From contig NZ_VOBI01000004.1 in assembly GCF_008369325.1 (NCBI RefSeq), positions 124,001 to 188,000 of the forward strand: a DNA stretch of 64,000 nt, in the 5' to 3' direction. The DNA is from Pseudomonas sp. ANT_H12B (GTDB lineage Bacteria > Pseudomonadota > Gammaproteobacteria > Pseudomonadales > Pseudomonadaceae). The notes below the pieces were generated by a model. It did no database searches, was not told the origin of the DNA, and was given only the letters and a program-made list of their open reading frames with translations. Numbering within the stretch: position 1 is the first letter of the stretch; the number at the start of each line of letters is the position of its first letter. A program made the position numbers and the translations under genes. Positions 50,875 through 61,561 of the stretch are shown here, piece after piece.

Positions 50875-50937
50875 ATGACCCAATCCACCCTCGGCTTTGT
50901 CCTCCATGACGTTGCGCGCGAGGTGAAACATGGCTGA
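50875..50937 (+). pseudogene. MarR-regulator N-terminal remnant / short leader ORF
   Basis: A 20-codon frame beginning MTQSTLGFVLHDVAR looks like the N-terminus of MarR regulators, which normally continues for ~130 more residues. Here it goes directly to VKHG and a stop that overlaps emrA (ATGGCTGA). marR-emrA-emrB is a common gene order, so an internal deletion of marR is the simplest explanation. It may now serve as a coupled leader peptide. AAGG lies ten bases upstream. Confidence 0.55.
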
Positions 50938-52111
50938 GCCGACATTGCAGCGCCCTGCCGTGCACGCCGAAGCCCGACCGCTCGAGCCCGTGGAAAAACC
51001 CCGGATGCAGGCGCCCGAGGCTTCCGCCCTTGATGGCGATGCTCAAGAACCGAATGACACGGCGCGCCAACGCTGGCGCATCGGTCTGTTTTTGCTGGCA
51101 CCGATCAGTGTCGTGGCCTGCGCCGCCTGGTATGTGTTGGGTGGCCAGGTCGTGAGTACCGACAACGCTTATATCCAGGCCGAGCGGGTGGGAGTTTCAA
51201 CCGATGTCGCCGGGATCGTCGCGGCCATTGAAGTCAGTGACAACCAGACCGTGAGCAAAGGCCAGGTCTTGTTCCGCCTCAAGCCCGAGCCGTTTGAAAT
51301 CGCCGTGGCCAGCGCCAGGGCGCAGCTGGAGAACGCGCGCAACCAGATCCTCTACCTCAAGGCGAGCTACAACCAATCTCTGGCCGAAATCGCCCAGGCT
51401 GAAGCCAAATTGCCGTTTTACCAGACCAATCTGCAACGGCTGGAAAAGCTGGTCAGCGTTGCCGCCGTCTCAAGGACTATCTACGACGACGCCCACCAGG
51501 ACCTCGACAATACCCGTCAGCAAGTATCGGTCGCCAAGGCCCAGGCTGCCGCGGCGTTGGCCCAACTGGGTGGGCGCCTGGACAGACCACTTGAGCAGCA
51601 TCCTTCCTACTTGCAGGCGCTGGCGGCCCTGAATGAAGCCGAACGCAACCTGCGAAACTCCGTGGTCATCGCCCCGTTCGACGGCGTCGTCACCAACGTT
51701 GACTCGCTGCAAGTGGGCGCGTATCTGCAACCACCCCAATCGGGCTTCAGCCTGGTCTCCAGCGAGCGACTGTGGGTCGCGGCGTCCCCGAAAGAAACCG
51801 AGCTGACCAACGCCCGGATTGGCCAGGGCGTCACCATCGAGGTAGACACTTATCCGGGTATCACCTGGCATGGCACCGTGGAAAGCATCAGCCCGGCCTC
51901 CAGTTCGAGCTTCTCCCTGCTGCCGGCCCAGAACACCACGGGCAACTGGGTGAAAGTCGTGCAGCGCATTCCGGTACGCATCCATATCGACGATGCTGTC
52001 GGCAAACCGGCGCTGCGCCATGGCATGAGCGCCGTGGTAGATATCGACACCGGCACCGCACGAGGCCTGCCCAAGCCACTGGCAAACCTGCTCGCACGCC
52101 ATCATGAATGA
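50930..52111 (+). CDS. EmrA/HlyD-type membrane-fusion protein
   Basis: The 393-residue protein has a cytoplasmic tail, one membrane helix (IGLFLLAPISVVACAAWYVLG, about 50-70), a lipoyl half-motif (VSTDNAYIQAERVGVSTDV), a long coiled-coil hairpin around residues 120-235, and a second lipoyl part (VIAPFDGVVTNVDSLQVG). This is the standard EmrA form, bridging the inner-membrane pump to an outer-membrane channel. The start has GAGGTGAAAC before ATG. Its stop overlaps the emrB start by 8 bp. It is likely an efflux pump for toxic substrates or intermediates. No outer-membrane factor is next to it. Confidence 0.9.
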   Translation: MAEPTLQRPAVHAEARPLEPVEKPRMQAPEASALDGDAQEPNDTARQRWRIGLFLLAPISVVACAAWYVLGGQVVSTDNAYIQAERVGVSTDVAGIVAAIEVSDNQTVSKGQVLFRLKPEPFEIAVASARAQLENARNQILYLKASYNQSLAEIAQAEAKLPFYQTNLQRLEKLVSVAAVSRTIYDDAHQDLDNTRQQVSVAKAQAAAALAQLGGRLDRPLEQHPSYLQALAALNEAERNLRNSVVIAPFDGVVTNVDSLQVGAYLQPPQSGFSLVSSERLWVAASPKETELTNARIGQGVTIEVDTYPGITWHGTVESISPASSSSFSLLPAQNTTGNWVKVVQRIPVRIHIDDAVGKPALRHGMSAVVDIDTGTARGLPKPLANLLARHHE

Positions 52112-53630
52112 CGTGTCCGGACCGCTGCCGCCCTCGCCGCTGCGGGTACTGATCACACTGTGCGTGGTGCTGGCGGTGGTCATGCAGGCGCTGGACACCA
52201 CCATCGCCAACGTCGCACTGCCCTTTATGCAGGGCAGCGTATCGGCCAGCGCCGATCAGATTAACTGGGTGCTGACTTCCTACATCGTCGCCACAGCCAT
52301 CATGACGCCGCCCTCGGCATTCCTTGCCCGACGCTTCGGTCGCAAGCGCGTATTGCTGTGGTCGATCTTCGGTTTTGTATTGGCCTCGGTGCTCTGTGGC
52401 ATCGCCCGCTCCCTGGAAGAAATCATCCTGTTCCGCCTGCTGCAAGGGGTGGCCGGGGCGGCATTGGTGCCCTTATCGCAAGGCATTCTGCTGGATATTT
52501 ACCCGCAGAAAGACCGAGGGTCGGCAGTGGCCCTGTTCGGGGTATCGGTCATGGTCGGCCCGGTATTAGGTCCGATGCTCGGCGGCTGGCTGACGGAACA
52601 CCTCAGCTGGCGCTGGGTGTTCTTCATCAACCTGCCTATCGGGTTGCTGGCCTTTATCGGCATGACCCGCTTCATACGGGAAACCCCGGCCGACAAGACT
52701 GCACGCCTGGACTGGCTGGGCTTTGGCTCGCTCAGCGTGGCGATCATGTCGATTCAATTGTTCCTCGACCGCGGCGAACAACTGGGCTGGTTCGACTCCG
52801 GGGAAATCATCCTGGAAGCGCTGGTGGCCGCCGTCGCTTCGTACATCTTCATTGTCCACACCTTCACTCATGACAAGCCCTTTATCAGCCTGAAGCTGTT
52901 CAAAGATCGCAATTACTCGGTGGCGGTGGTGTTTATCTTTATCATTGGCATCACCTACCTGGCCTCGCTGGCACTGATGACACCCTACCTGCAAACCCTG
53001 ATGGGGTACCCGGTGCTCACCGCCGGCATGGTCATGGGGCCACGCGGACTGGGGACGATGCTCAGCATGTTCCTTGCCGGGAAGATCATCGGCAAAGTGG
53101 ATATTCGCTGGATACTGTTTTGCGGTTTGTTGCTGTCCGCCTGGTCGATGTACATGATGACCGGCTGGACGCCGGCCGTGTCCATCGACACCATCATCTA
53201 CGTCGGCTTTATTCAGGGCGCGAGCCTGGGTCTGTTGTTCGTCCCGCTGACCACCATCGCCTTTACCACCCTGCCCCCGCATTTGCGAGGCGAAGCCACG
53301 GGCCTGTACAACCTGTCACGCAACGTCGGTTCGAGCGTTGGCATCTCGATCGTTACGGTGCTGCTGGCGCAAAACACCCAGATAAACCATGCCGAAATCG
53401 GTGCATACGTGACGCCGTTCAACCGCCTGTTCGATGCCTGGCCTGTCAACCATCAGCTCAATCCATTGACCGCCAGCGGGCGTGCAGCACTGGATGGCTT
53501 GATCACTGTGCAGGCCAGCTGGGTGGCTTACCTGGATGACTTCAAGCTGCTGATGTGGTTATCCATCGGAGTCATACCGCTGCTGCTGATATTCAGGACG
53601 GCGAAGTCTCAAGCGAATCAGGCCTCGTAG
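52104..53630 (+). CDS. EmrB/QacA-type MFS efflux transporter (DHA2)
   Basis: The 508-residue protein has about fourteen hydrophobic helices. It opens with VVMQALDTTIANVALPFMQG, the DHA2 signature, and has ARRFGRKRVLLWS (motif A) after the second helix and PLSQGILLDIYP in the fourth-fifth helix region. It forms a pair with EmrA by overlapping reading frames. Proton-driven export of hydrophobic compounds is the usual function. It converges on the chemoreceptor gene with a 13-bp tail-to-tail overlap (53618-53630). Confidence 0.92.
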   Translation: MNDVSGPLPPSPLRVLITLCVVLAVVMQALDTTIANVALPFMQGSVSASADQINWVLTSYIVATAIMTPPSAFLARRFGRKRVLLWSIFGFVLASVLCGIARSLEEIILFRLLQGVAGAALVPLSQGILLDIYPQKDRGSAVALFGVSVMVGPVLGPMLGGWLTEHLSWRWVFFINLPIGLLAFIGMTRFIRETPADKTARLDWLGFGSLSVAIMSIQLFLDRGEQLGWFDSGEIILEALVAAVASYIFIVHTFTHDKPFISLKLFKDRNYSVAVVFIFIIGITYLASLALMTPYLQTLMGYPVLTAGMVMGPRGLGTMLSMFLAGKIIGKVDIRWILFCGLLLSAWSMYMMTGWTPAVSIDTIIYVGFIQGASLGLLFVPLTTIAFTTLPPHLRGEATGLYNLSRNVGSSVGISIVTVLLAQNTQINHAEIGAYVTPFNRLFDAWPVNHQLNPLTASGRAALDGLITVQASWVAYLDDFKLLMWLSIGVIPLLLIFRTAKSQANQAS

Positions 53631-55270
53631 CGAAAACGTCCCACCGCCACATTCAGCTCATCGGACAGCTCGCGCAAAGACACCACGGCTCCGGATACCT
53701 GATGGGTGATCGCATCACCCTCGCCGGCCATGCGTGCGATGTGCTCGACGTTGGCCACGATGCCTCGCCCACCCTCGCTCTGCACGCTTACCGCATCGGC
53801 GATCCGGTCAACCCCGCGCGTAGAGTCACCCACCAGTTCCGTTGCCTGCTGCAGGGTGCTTTCCAACTCACTCAGCAGCCGGCCGCTTTCTTCCAATGCC
53901 ACAGTGCCCGCGCTCAATGCCTGGTCGACGATCCCGGACTGGCTCTCCAGCTTCAACGTCAGCTGGTTGATCGAGTTGGCCGCCAGCGCAGAGCGTTGTG
54001 CCAGGTTACGCACTTCGTCGGCCACCACGCTGAAGCCGCGCCCCCTCTCTCCGGCACGCGCCGCTTCGATGGCCGCATTGAGCGCCAGCATGCCCGTCTG
54101 CGCGGAGAGGTCCTTGACCTGACCGATGCTGGCGGTAATCGCTGTCGTACTTTCGACAAAATCGCCCACCGAGCCGCGGATCGCGGAGAAGGCATGGCGC
54201 ACGCTGTCGATTTTCTCAAGCAGTCGCGATAAGGCCAAGTGTCCATCCTGCGCACCGCGCAAACTGGCTTCGGCGCAGCTGCGCAGGCTTTCAGCATGAC
54301 TGGAGATTGCCGCAATACCGTCGCTCATCTGCTCGATGGTCATCGACACCGCGCCCACCGCACCGGCCTGCGCCGTAGAGCTTTGCGCCACCCGCGCCGA
54401 AGCGCCCACCAGCTCCTCTGCCGAGGCGCCGACCGATGCCGCGACTCCGGCAACCTGGCGCATGGCCTGCTGGAAGCTATCGATGAGTTCGTTGAATGCT
54501 TGAGCCGTATGGGCAATCTCGTCTCGACCCATGACCCGCACGCGTCGGGTCAGGTCGCCATCGCGCAACTCGATCGACGCCCTCTCGATTTCCCGGATGG
54601 GCCGGATGATTTGCGCACGCAACAAAAGACTGACTAACACAGCCATTAAGCTGCCACCCAGCAGCACCGCCACGAGCATCCGTGAGACCTGCTGTTGTGT
54701 TGCGCCCGCCTCAGCGAAGGCGCCAGAGGTCAGCTCGGCTTGTAGACCCAACAGCCGGTTGAATTGACCTTGCAAGCCATTGTTGTCGGCACGCACCCGA
54801 CCCAGCAGCGAGGCAGCCTGTATCTGGTCGCTCAAAGCAGTGCGCTTGAATTCGGCAAGCCCCTCGCCGACCACTGCGGCCTGCTCCTGCACCGCTTGAT
54901 AGAGCGCTCTCTCCTCTTTGCCCAAGCGAGTTTCACGGGCCACTTTGTCCAGCCCGGCACGCATGTCGTCGACACTGGCCTGCATATCCTCAAGATATGA
55001 CTCAAGGTCCTCCGCAGAAGCTTGACCACTGGATTCAAGGATGCGCGCGCCTGTGGCATAGGCGCCGACCATCGCCGCCTGCGAGGCGGCCGAGGTTTCT
55101 AACACTTGCCGATACTGCTGGAAACGCAACTGGTCGATTTCCTCGATTACCGCTTGTTGCTTGGCCAGCCCGCGATAGGCCAGACCCGAGACAACCAGAA
55201 GAGCGAGCACAAATAACCCGGGCAGCACGAGGAGCTTGGCGCCGATTGAGAAGCCTTTCAGAAATGGCAT
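53618..55270 (-). CDS. Methyl-accepting chemotaxis protein
   Basis: The 550-residue protein has two transmembrane helices (LLVLPGLFVLALLVVSGLAY near 13-32 and MLVAVLLGGSLMAVLVSLLL near 200-220), a ~165-residue periplasmic helical ligand-binding domain, a HAMP domain from RPIREIERAS, and the cytoplasmic signalling hairpin with EAARAGERGRGFSVVADEVR at its tip. It should detect a small molecule and feed the chemotaxis kinase. It stands alone, next to the efflux genes, and may guide the cell to the region's substrate. The ligand is unknown. Confidence 0.93.
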   Translation of the reverse strand: MPFLKGFSIGAKLLVLPGLFVLALLVVSGLAYRGLAKQQAVIEEIDQLRFQQYRQVLETSAASQAAMVGAYATGARILESSGQASAEDLESYLEDMQASVDDMRAGLDKVARETRLGKEERALYQAVQEQAAVVGEGLAEFKRTALSDQIQAASLLGRVRADNNGLQGQFNRLLGLQAELTSGAFAEAGATQQQVSRMLVAVLLGGSLMAVLVSLLLRAQIIRPIREIERASIELRDGDLTRRVRVMGRDEIAHTAQAFNELIDSFQQAMRQVAGVAASVGASAEELVGASARVAQSSTAQAGAVGAVSMTIEQMSDGIAAISSHAESLRSCAEASLRGAQDGHLALSRLLEKIDSVRHAFSAIRGSVGDFVESTTAITASIGQVKDLSAQTGMLALNAAIEAARAGERGRGFSVVADEVRNLAQRSALAANSINQLTLKLESQSGIVDQALSAGTVALEESGRLLSELESTLQQATELVGDSTRGVDRIADAVSVQSEGGRGIVANVEHIARMAGEGDAITHQVSGAVVSLRELSDELNVAVGRFRYEA

Positions 55271-55983
55271 GTTGGTTACCGTTTTTGTTTTTATAGAGCA
55301 TGACTAGGCAGGCAGTTTATCCTGCATTATTCTTTATACAGTATTTAATTCTATTATCAGAACGATATTGAAGGTTTGATGTCCCGCCATAGCGCCTTGC
55401 CTCCGCCCTGCAACTAACGCCTGGCGTAACCAAAGCCAGCCAACCAGCACTGGAACGAACAGCCCAGGTAAGCAGCGGCATTGCAAAGACCAAGGTCAGG
55501 TTCGATACCGCCCCCCACAGAATCGCCAGCGCCTTGATTAATTCCGCCGCCAGTACCGATGAATGCCGCAGCCCTGCGGCCTCATCGAGCCCGCGGCGAC
55601 CTGCTCAGCCGTAAGCGAACGTCCATGTGAGGCTTTCAGCAAGTACTTACCTATTCAGGCGAGGGGAAGTTTTTCAATGAAGGCCGTGAATTCCGTTAAA
55701 TGCGGAGTCACCGGGCAAGCAGGGAGGAACCCGCACCCTTCACGTAACGAAAAAATCGACGCTGACTGGTGTCCCCAATTGCAGACAAGTTTTTGAATGG
55801 CGCGGCCGAGGTACTGTGCTCAACAGGTGAGCCAACATCGAAGGATCGAAGTCGAAGGTCAGAAACCGAGATGAGCGAGGCAGTAAGGTTAGGACCGGAT
55901 GTGAATACTTAATATGCAGTGGTCCATGCCCACTTCAGAGGAACAACTGCAAGTAATTTTGTGGGGGTAAAAAGAACAAAAAT
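55271..55983. other. Non-coding stretch at the accessory/housekeeping boundary
   Basis: No convincing gene is seen in this ~700 bp. On the minus strand at about 55380-55560 an open frame reads like a piece of a membrane protein (LAILWGAVSNLTLVFAMPLL), but no start or full domain is present, so it may be a gene remnant. The rest has no clear coding pattern. It separates the accessory genes from tRNA-Pro and could mark an insertion edge. Confidence 0.4.
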
Positions 55984-56017
55984 AAAAAAGGGTCGCGAGA
56001 TAAAATCTCGCAACCCC
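55984..56017 (-). terminator. Rho-independent terminator after tRNA-Pro
   Basis: GGGTCGCGAGA (55990-56000) and TCTCGCAACCC (56006-56016) pair with one mismatch around a five-base loop. On the minus strand the hairpin is followed by a T-rich run. It lies directly downstream of the tRNA-Pro gene. Confidence 0.85.
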
Positions 56018-56027
56018 TTGAATTATA

Positions 56028-56104
56028 TGGTCGGGACGGAGTGATTCGAACACTCGACCCCTAGCACCCCATGCTAGTGCGCTACCGGACTGCGCTACGC
56101 CCCG
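56028..56104 (-). tRNA. tRNA-Pro (GGG)
   Basis: The 77-nt minus-strand gene forms a full cloverleaf. The acceptor stem is CGGGGCG/CGTCCCG, the anticodon stem CTAGC/GCTAG holds the loop ATGGGGT with anticodon GGG, and TTCGAAT is the T loop. The CCA end is encoded. tRNA genes of this kind are frequent integration sites. Confidence 0.95.
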
Positions 56105-56193
56105 ACTAGGCGTGAAACTTCTTCCTCTTCTCGAGGAACGCTCAAGAATATATCGCAAGCTTTTGAAAACTGGAAGTATTCAAACGCAGTAAA

Positions 56194-56550
56194 TTATTTC
56201 TTGAGAACGACCAGCACATCTTCCAGTTCGGCAATCATCTGCCGAATCATCTGTTTGTACTGGGTAGTGTCGTCTTTGGCCTCATCACCGGACAATCGCA
56301 AGCGTGCGCCGCCGATGGTGAACCCTTGATCGTAAAGAAGCGCGCGGATCTGCCGGATCATCAGCACGTCTTGTCGCTGATAATACCGGCGGTTTCCGCG
56401 GCGTTTGACGGGGTTGAGTTGAGGAAACTCCTGTTCCCAATAGCGCAGCACGTGTGGTTTTACCGCACACAGCTCGCTGACTTCACCAATGGTGAAGTAG
56501 CGTTTGCCTGGGATGACGGGAAGCTCGTCGTTATGACTTGGTTCCAGCAT
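56194..56550 (-). CDS. MerR-family transcriptional regulator
   Basis: From ATG 56550 this protein has 118 residues. A winged helix of MerR type ([20 protein letters not shown], then [16 protein letters not shown]) is followed by a short helical dimerisation region ([17 protein letters not shown]). No cysteines for metal binding are seen in the C-terminal part, so it is not a typical metal sensor. It overlaps the end of ihfA by 20 bp. This gene pair is a conserved feature next to ihfA in Pseudomonas. Its target is unknown. Confidence 0.88.
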   Translation of the reverse strand: MLEPSHNDELPVIPGKRYFTIGEVSELCAVKPHVLRYWEQEFPQLNPVKRRGNRRYYQRQDVLMIRQIRALLYDQGFTIGGARLRLSGDEAKDDTTQYKQMIRQMIAELEDVLVVLKK

Positions 56551-56833
56551 AAGCCTCAACTCGGGCCTTCAACTTCTGCCCTGGACGAAAGGTGACCACA
56601 CGGCGAGCCGTGATCGGGATTTCTTCACCCGTTTTCGGATTGCGGCCAGGCCGCTGGCGTTTGTCCCGAAGGTCGAAATTGCCGAAACCGGACAATTTGA
56701 CTTGTTCGTTGTCTTCAAGAGCGTGCCTGATTTCCTCGAAAAACAGTTCGACCAATTCCTTGGCCTCCCGTTTATTCAGGCCCAACTCCTCATACAGACG
56801 TTCCGCCATCTCAGCTTTCGTCAGAGCCCCCAT
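56531..56833 (-). CDS. ihfA: Integration host factor subunit alpha
   Basis: The 100-residue protein is the alpha subunit of [21 protein letters not shown] at the start, [14 protein letters not shown], and the DNA-intercalating arm [20 protein letters not shown]. With the beta subunit it bends DNA sharply and helps recombination, replication and sigma-54 promoters. It follows pheT by three bases, the usual arrangement, and is probably expressed with pheST and from its own promoter. Confidence 0.97.
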   Translation of the reverse strand: MGALTKAEMAERLYEELGLNKREAKELVELFFEEIRHALEDNEQVKLSGFGNFDLRDKRQRPGRNPKTGEEIPITARRVVTFRPGQKLKARVEAYAGTKS

Positions 56834-56836
56834 ACG

Positions 56837-59218
56837 TCACTTCCTTAACGTGGCGTTCAACCTTTGTTCGAGCGAGGTGAGGATGTTTTGCGTCGTGGTA
56901 TTCACCTCATCGTCATTAAGAGTGCGCGATGGATGCTGCCAGGTCAAGCCGACTGCAAGGCTTTTTCTATCAGGATCAATGCCTTTACCCTGATACACGT
57001 CAAATAGCCTGAGGTCCGTCAGCCATTCCCCTGCATTTTCACGGATTACGTCCAGTACAGCACTGGCTGCGACGTCTTTTTCGGCGATCAGTGCAAGATC
57101 ACGACGTACTTCAGGAAAGCGTGATAACTCTTGGAATTTAGGCATTTTACCCAGAGCGACTTCAGCCAGAACCAGCTCGAAGACGAAGACCGGACGGTCC
57201 AGCCCCAAAGATTTCGACAATTCAGGGTGGATAGCGCCGACGAAACCGACCAGACGACCTTCACGCTCGATACGCGCGGTTTGACCCGGGTGCAATGCGG
57301 GGTGTTTGCCCGGCACGAATGTGAACGAATTCAATGCACCGGCAAAGCCCAGCACAGCTTCCACATCAGCCTTGACGTCGAAAAAATCCACGACATCGCG
57401 ACCTTGTGCCCAACCTTCCGGCAGACGGCTACCGCAAACCACACCCGCCAGCATCGGCTCTTGCTTCAAGCCATCCAGTTGACCGACGAAGCGCAGACCG
57501 CTTTCGAACAGCCGGACGCGATCCTGTTGACGGTTCAGGTTGTGCTGAAGCGCCTTCACCAGACCTGGCCACAGGGACGAGCGCATGGCGGCCATATCAT
57601 TCGAAATAGGGTTAGCCAGCAGCAGCGGTTCTACACCCGGATTAAACAGTTCGAACTGTTTCGGATCGATGAAGCTGTAAGTGATCGCTTCCTGATAACC
57701 ACGGGCTACCAGTAGCCGACGCAGCTCAGGCAGGTCGCTACGCGCTTCAGCCTTGGCTTGCGGCGCCAGACGGGCTTGCGGGTAACGAACCGGCAGGCGG
57801 TTGTAACCGTACAGACGGGCCAGCTCTTCGATCAGATCGACTTCCAGGCTGATGTCGAAGCGATGGCTTGGCACTTCAACGCGCCACTGCCCTGCTCCAT
57901 CAGCAGAAACGCTCAGGCCCAAAGCGTTGAGCAGGCGCTCGACTTCGGCCGAGTCCATTTCCATGCCCAGCATCTGGGTGATGCGTTGAGCACGCAGGGT
58001 AACCGGCGCGATCTTCGGCAGGTGTTGCTCGCTGACGGTTTCGATGATCGGGCCAGCTTCACCGCCAGTGATTTCCAGCAGCAGGCCAGTGGCGCGCTCC
58101 ATGGCTTCACGGGCCAACTGCCAGTCCACACCACGCTCGTAGCGGTGCGAAGCGTCGGTGTGCAGGCCATAGGAACGCGCCTTGCCAGCAACGGCAATCT
58201 GATCGAAGAACGCACTCTCAAGGAAAATGTCGCGAGTGGTCGCGGTGTTGACGCCGCTGTGCTCGCCCCCCATGACGCCGGCAATTGCCAGGGCGCGGGT
58301 GTGGTCGGCAATCACCAGCGTATCGCTACGCAGGCTGACTTCCTGACCGTCGAGCAGCACCAGCTTCTCGCCTTCTTCTGCCATGCGCACGCGGATGCCG
58401 CCATTGATTTCGGCGAGATCGAACGCGTGCAGCGGCTGGCCCAACTCCAGCATCACATAGTTGGTGATGTCGACGGCAGCGTCGATGCTGCGCACGTCGG
58501 CACGACGCAGACGCTCGACCATCCACAGCGGCGTAAGCTTGGACAGGTCGACATTACGGATCACACGACCCAGGTAACGCGGGCAAGCAGCCGGCGCCAG
58601 CACTTCAACCGAACGCACTTCATCGTGCACTGCTGGAACGGTAGCAACGACCGGCCGGGTGACTTCGGCGGCGTACAGCGCGCCAACTTCACGGGCCAGG
58701 CCTGCCAGGGACAGGCAATCGCCGCGGTTCGGGGTCAGGTCGACCTCGATGCTGGCGTCATCCAGGCTCAGGTATTCACGAATATCCAGACCGACCGGCG
58801 CATCGGCCGGCAATTCCATCAGGCCATCGTTGCCTTCACCGACTTGCAACTCAGCTTGCGAGCACAGCATGCCGTTGGATTCAACGCCACGCAGCTTGGC
58901 TTTCTTGATTTTGAAGTCGCCCGGCAGCTCGGCACCGATCATGGCGAACGGGATCTTCAGGCCCGGGCGCACGTTTGGCGCACCGCACACGACCTGGAAG
59001 GTCTCCGAGCCATTGCTGACCTGGCAAACACGCAGCTTGTCGGCATCCGGGTGCTGCTCGGTGCTCAGCACCTCACCAACCACCACACCACTGAATTCAC
59101 CGGCGGCCAGCGTAACGCTATCAACCTCAAGACCGGCCATCGACAGACGAGCAACCAGCTCATCGCGACTTACCTGCGGGCTTACCCAGCCACGCAGCCA
59201 TTGTTCACTGAATTTCAT
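56837..59218 (-). CDS. pheT: Phenylalanine-tRNA ligase beta subunit
   Basis: The 793-residue protein has the normal pheT length and domain order: an N-terminal tRNA-binding (EMAP-like) domain with VVVGEVLSTEQHPDADKLRV, a B3/B4 editing region, the B5 domain, a catalytic-like core and a ferredoxin-fold anticodon-binding end (FPEVRRDLALIAEKDVAAS). With PheS it forms the alpha2-beta2 enzyme that charges tRNA-Phe. It follows pheS by 26 bp in a shared operon. Confidence 0.98.
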   Translation of the reverse strand: MKFSEQWLRGWVSPQVSRDELVARLSMAGLEVDSVTLAAGEFSGVVVGEVLSTEQHPDADKLRVCQVSNGSETFQVVCGAPNVRPGLKIPFAMIGAELPGDFKIKKAKLRGVESNGMLCSQAELQVGEGNDGLMELPADAPVGLDIREYLSLDDASIEVDLTPNRGDCLSLAGLAREVGALYAAEVTRPVVATVPAVHDEVRSVEVLAPAACPRYLGRVIRNVDLSKLTPLWMVERLRRADVRSIDAAVDITNYVMLELGQPLHAFDLAEINGGIRVRMAEEGEKLVLLDGQEVSLRSDTLVIADHTRALAIAGVMGGEHSGVNTATTRDIFLESAFFDQIAVAGKARSYGLHTDASHRYERGVDWQLAREAMERATGLLLEITGGEAGPIIETVSEQHLPKIAPVTLRAQRITQMLGMEMDSAEVERLLNALGLSVSADGAGQWRVEVPSHRFDISLEVDLIEELARLYGYNRLPVRYPQARLAPQAKAEARSDLPELRRLLVARGYQEAITYSFIDPKQFELFNPGVEPLLLANPISNDMAAMRSSLWPGLVKALQHNLNRQQDRVRLFESGLRFVGQLDGLKQEPMLAGVVCGSRLPEGWAQGRDVVDFFDVKADVEAVLGFAGALNSFTFVPGKHPALHPGQTARIEREGRLVGFVGAIHPELSKSLGLDRPVFVFELVLAEVALGKMPKFQELSRFPEVRRDLALIAEKDVAASAVLDVIRENAGEWLTDLRLFDVYQGKGIDPDRKSLAVGLTWQHPSRTLNDDEVNTTTQNILTSLEQRLNATLRK

Positions 59219-59244
59219 CCTGCTCTCCTAAGAATTCGTTACGA

Positions 59245-60315
<1,071 letters not shown>

Positions 60316-60370
60316 ATGACGTTTAACACCTGGCCCCACAGAGGTGAGGCCCGGTGACTGTCGGGGGTAC

Positions 60371-60727
60371 TTAAGCCAAGGTGGCTTTAGCTTTCTCGAC
60401 AATCGCAGCAAACGCCGCTTTTTCGTTCACTGCCAGATCAGCCAGAACCTTACGGTCGATCTCGATGGACGCTTTTTTCAGGCCGGCGATGAAACGGCTG
60501 TAGGACAGACCGTTGATACGTGCACCAGCGTTGATACGAGCGATCCACAGAGCGCGGAACTGACGTTTTTTCTGACGACGGTCACGGTAGGCGTATTGGC
60601 CTGCCTTGATTACCGCTTGCTTGGCAACACGGAATACGCGCGAGCGAGCGCCGTAGTAGCCTTTAGCAAGTTTCAGAATTTTTTTGTGACGTTTACGGGC
60701 AATGACGCCACGCTTTACACGAGCCAT
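60371..60727 (-). CDS. rplT: Ribosomal protein bL20
   Basis: The 118-residue basic protein matches bL20 throughout: [19 protein letters not shown] at the start and [20 protein letters not shown] in the middle. It is needed early in large-subunit assembly and in other bacteria represses its own operon by binding the rpmI leader. It follows rpmI by 27 bp. Confidence 0.98.
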   Translation of the reverse strand: MARVKRGVIARKRHKKILKLAKGYYGARSRVFRVAKQAVIKAGQYAYRDRRQKKRQFRALWIARINAGARINGLSYSRFIAGLKKASIEIDRKVLADLAVNEKAAFAAIVEKAKATLA

Positions 60728-60754
60728 GAGTTACTTCCTCTATTCTTGACTAAA

Positions 60755-60949
60755 TTAACGAAGGCGCAGCATGCGCTCGACTTTTGCCACGTCACACGGT
60801 GCCAGCAAGCTGCTACCGCGCAGTTGACGCTTACGCTTGGTCGACATTTTAGTCAGGATGTGGCTCTTGAAAGCGTGCTTGTGCTTGATACCGTTAGCAG
60901 TTTTCAGAAACCGCTTAGCAGCACCACTTTTAGTTTTCATTTTTGGCAT
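60755..60949 (-). CDS. rpmI: Ribosomal protein bL35
   Basis: The 64-residue basic protein begins [17 protein letters not shown] and ends MLRLR, as bL35 does. It lies between infC and rplT in the conserved order. The start ATG at 60949 is in a normal position, 60 bp after infC. Confidence 0.98.
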   Translation of the reverse strand: MPKMKTKSGAAKRFLKTANGIKHKHAFKSHILTKMSTKRKRQLRGSSLLAPCDVAKVERMLRLR

Positions 60950-61009
60950 GTTCGGATACTCCGCATTCAGTTGATAAACATAATCAGAAGGCCTGCCGTG
61001 CCCTATTGA

Positions 61010-61561
61010 TTACTTCTTCTTTTTCGGGGCGATGACCATGATCAGTTGGCGTCCTTCCATCTTAGGATGCTGTTCGACCGAACCGTACTCGAGCAAGTCA
61101 CCTTCAACTCGCTTGAGGAGTTCCATCCCCAGCTCCTGGTGGGCCATCTCACGGCCGCGGAATCGCAAGGATACCTTGGCCCTGTCCCCATCACTCAGGA
61201 AACGTACCAGGTTGCGCAGTTTTACCTGGTAATCCCCTTCCTCCGTCCCTGGACGAAACTTGATTTCTTTAACCTGAATCTGCTTCTGGTTTTTCTTGGC
61301 CGCGGCAATCTGCTTCTTCTTCTCGAAGATCGATTTGCCGTAGTCCATCAGCTTGCAAACAGGGGGTACTGCATCGGCGGAAATTTCCACCAGATCCAGT
61401 TTGGCTTCTTCAGCCTTAAGAAGCGCGTCTTCAATTGACACAATCCCAAGCTGCTCACCCTCAGCTCCAATTAACCGAACCTCGCGTGCCGAGATATTCT
61501 CGTTGATCGGGGCTTTCGGTGCAGCTCGTTTATCTTGTCTCATTTCACGCTTAATAATAAT
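61010..61561 (-). CDS. infC: Translation initiation factor IF-3 (ATT start)
   Basis: The protein has 183 residues if started at ATT 61561, six codons before the first ATG (61543). GGAG lies just before, and three ATT codons in a row precede AAG CGT GAA ATG. ATT starts are a hallmark of infC and serve autoregulation, because IF-3 itself discriminates against such starts. The body ([49 protein letters not shown]) is standard. The ATT overlaps the thrS stop codon, so translation is coupled. Confidence 0.95.
   Translation of the reverse strand: MIIKREMRQDKRAAPKAPINENISAREVRLIGAEGEQLGIVSIEDALLKAEEAKLDLVEISADAVPPVCKLMDYGKSIFEKKKQIAAAKKNQKQIQVKEIKFRPGTEEGDYQVKLRNLVRFLSDGDRAKVSLRFRGREMAHQELGMELLKRVEGDLLEYGSVEQHPKMEGRQLIMVIAPKKKK

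Noticed and set aside
55563..55796. 77-codon plus-strand frame in the non-coding stretch
   Set aside because: No good ribosome-binding site, no recognisable family and no coding-like composition.
60316..60370. pheM-like leader peptide before pheS
   Set aside because: No frame with a plausible start and Phe codons precedes the hairpin; the only Phe codons lie within or after it.
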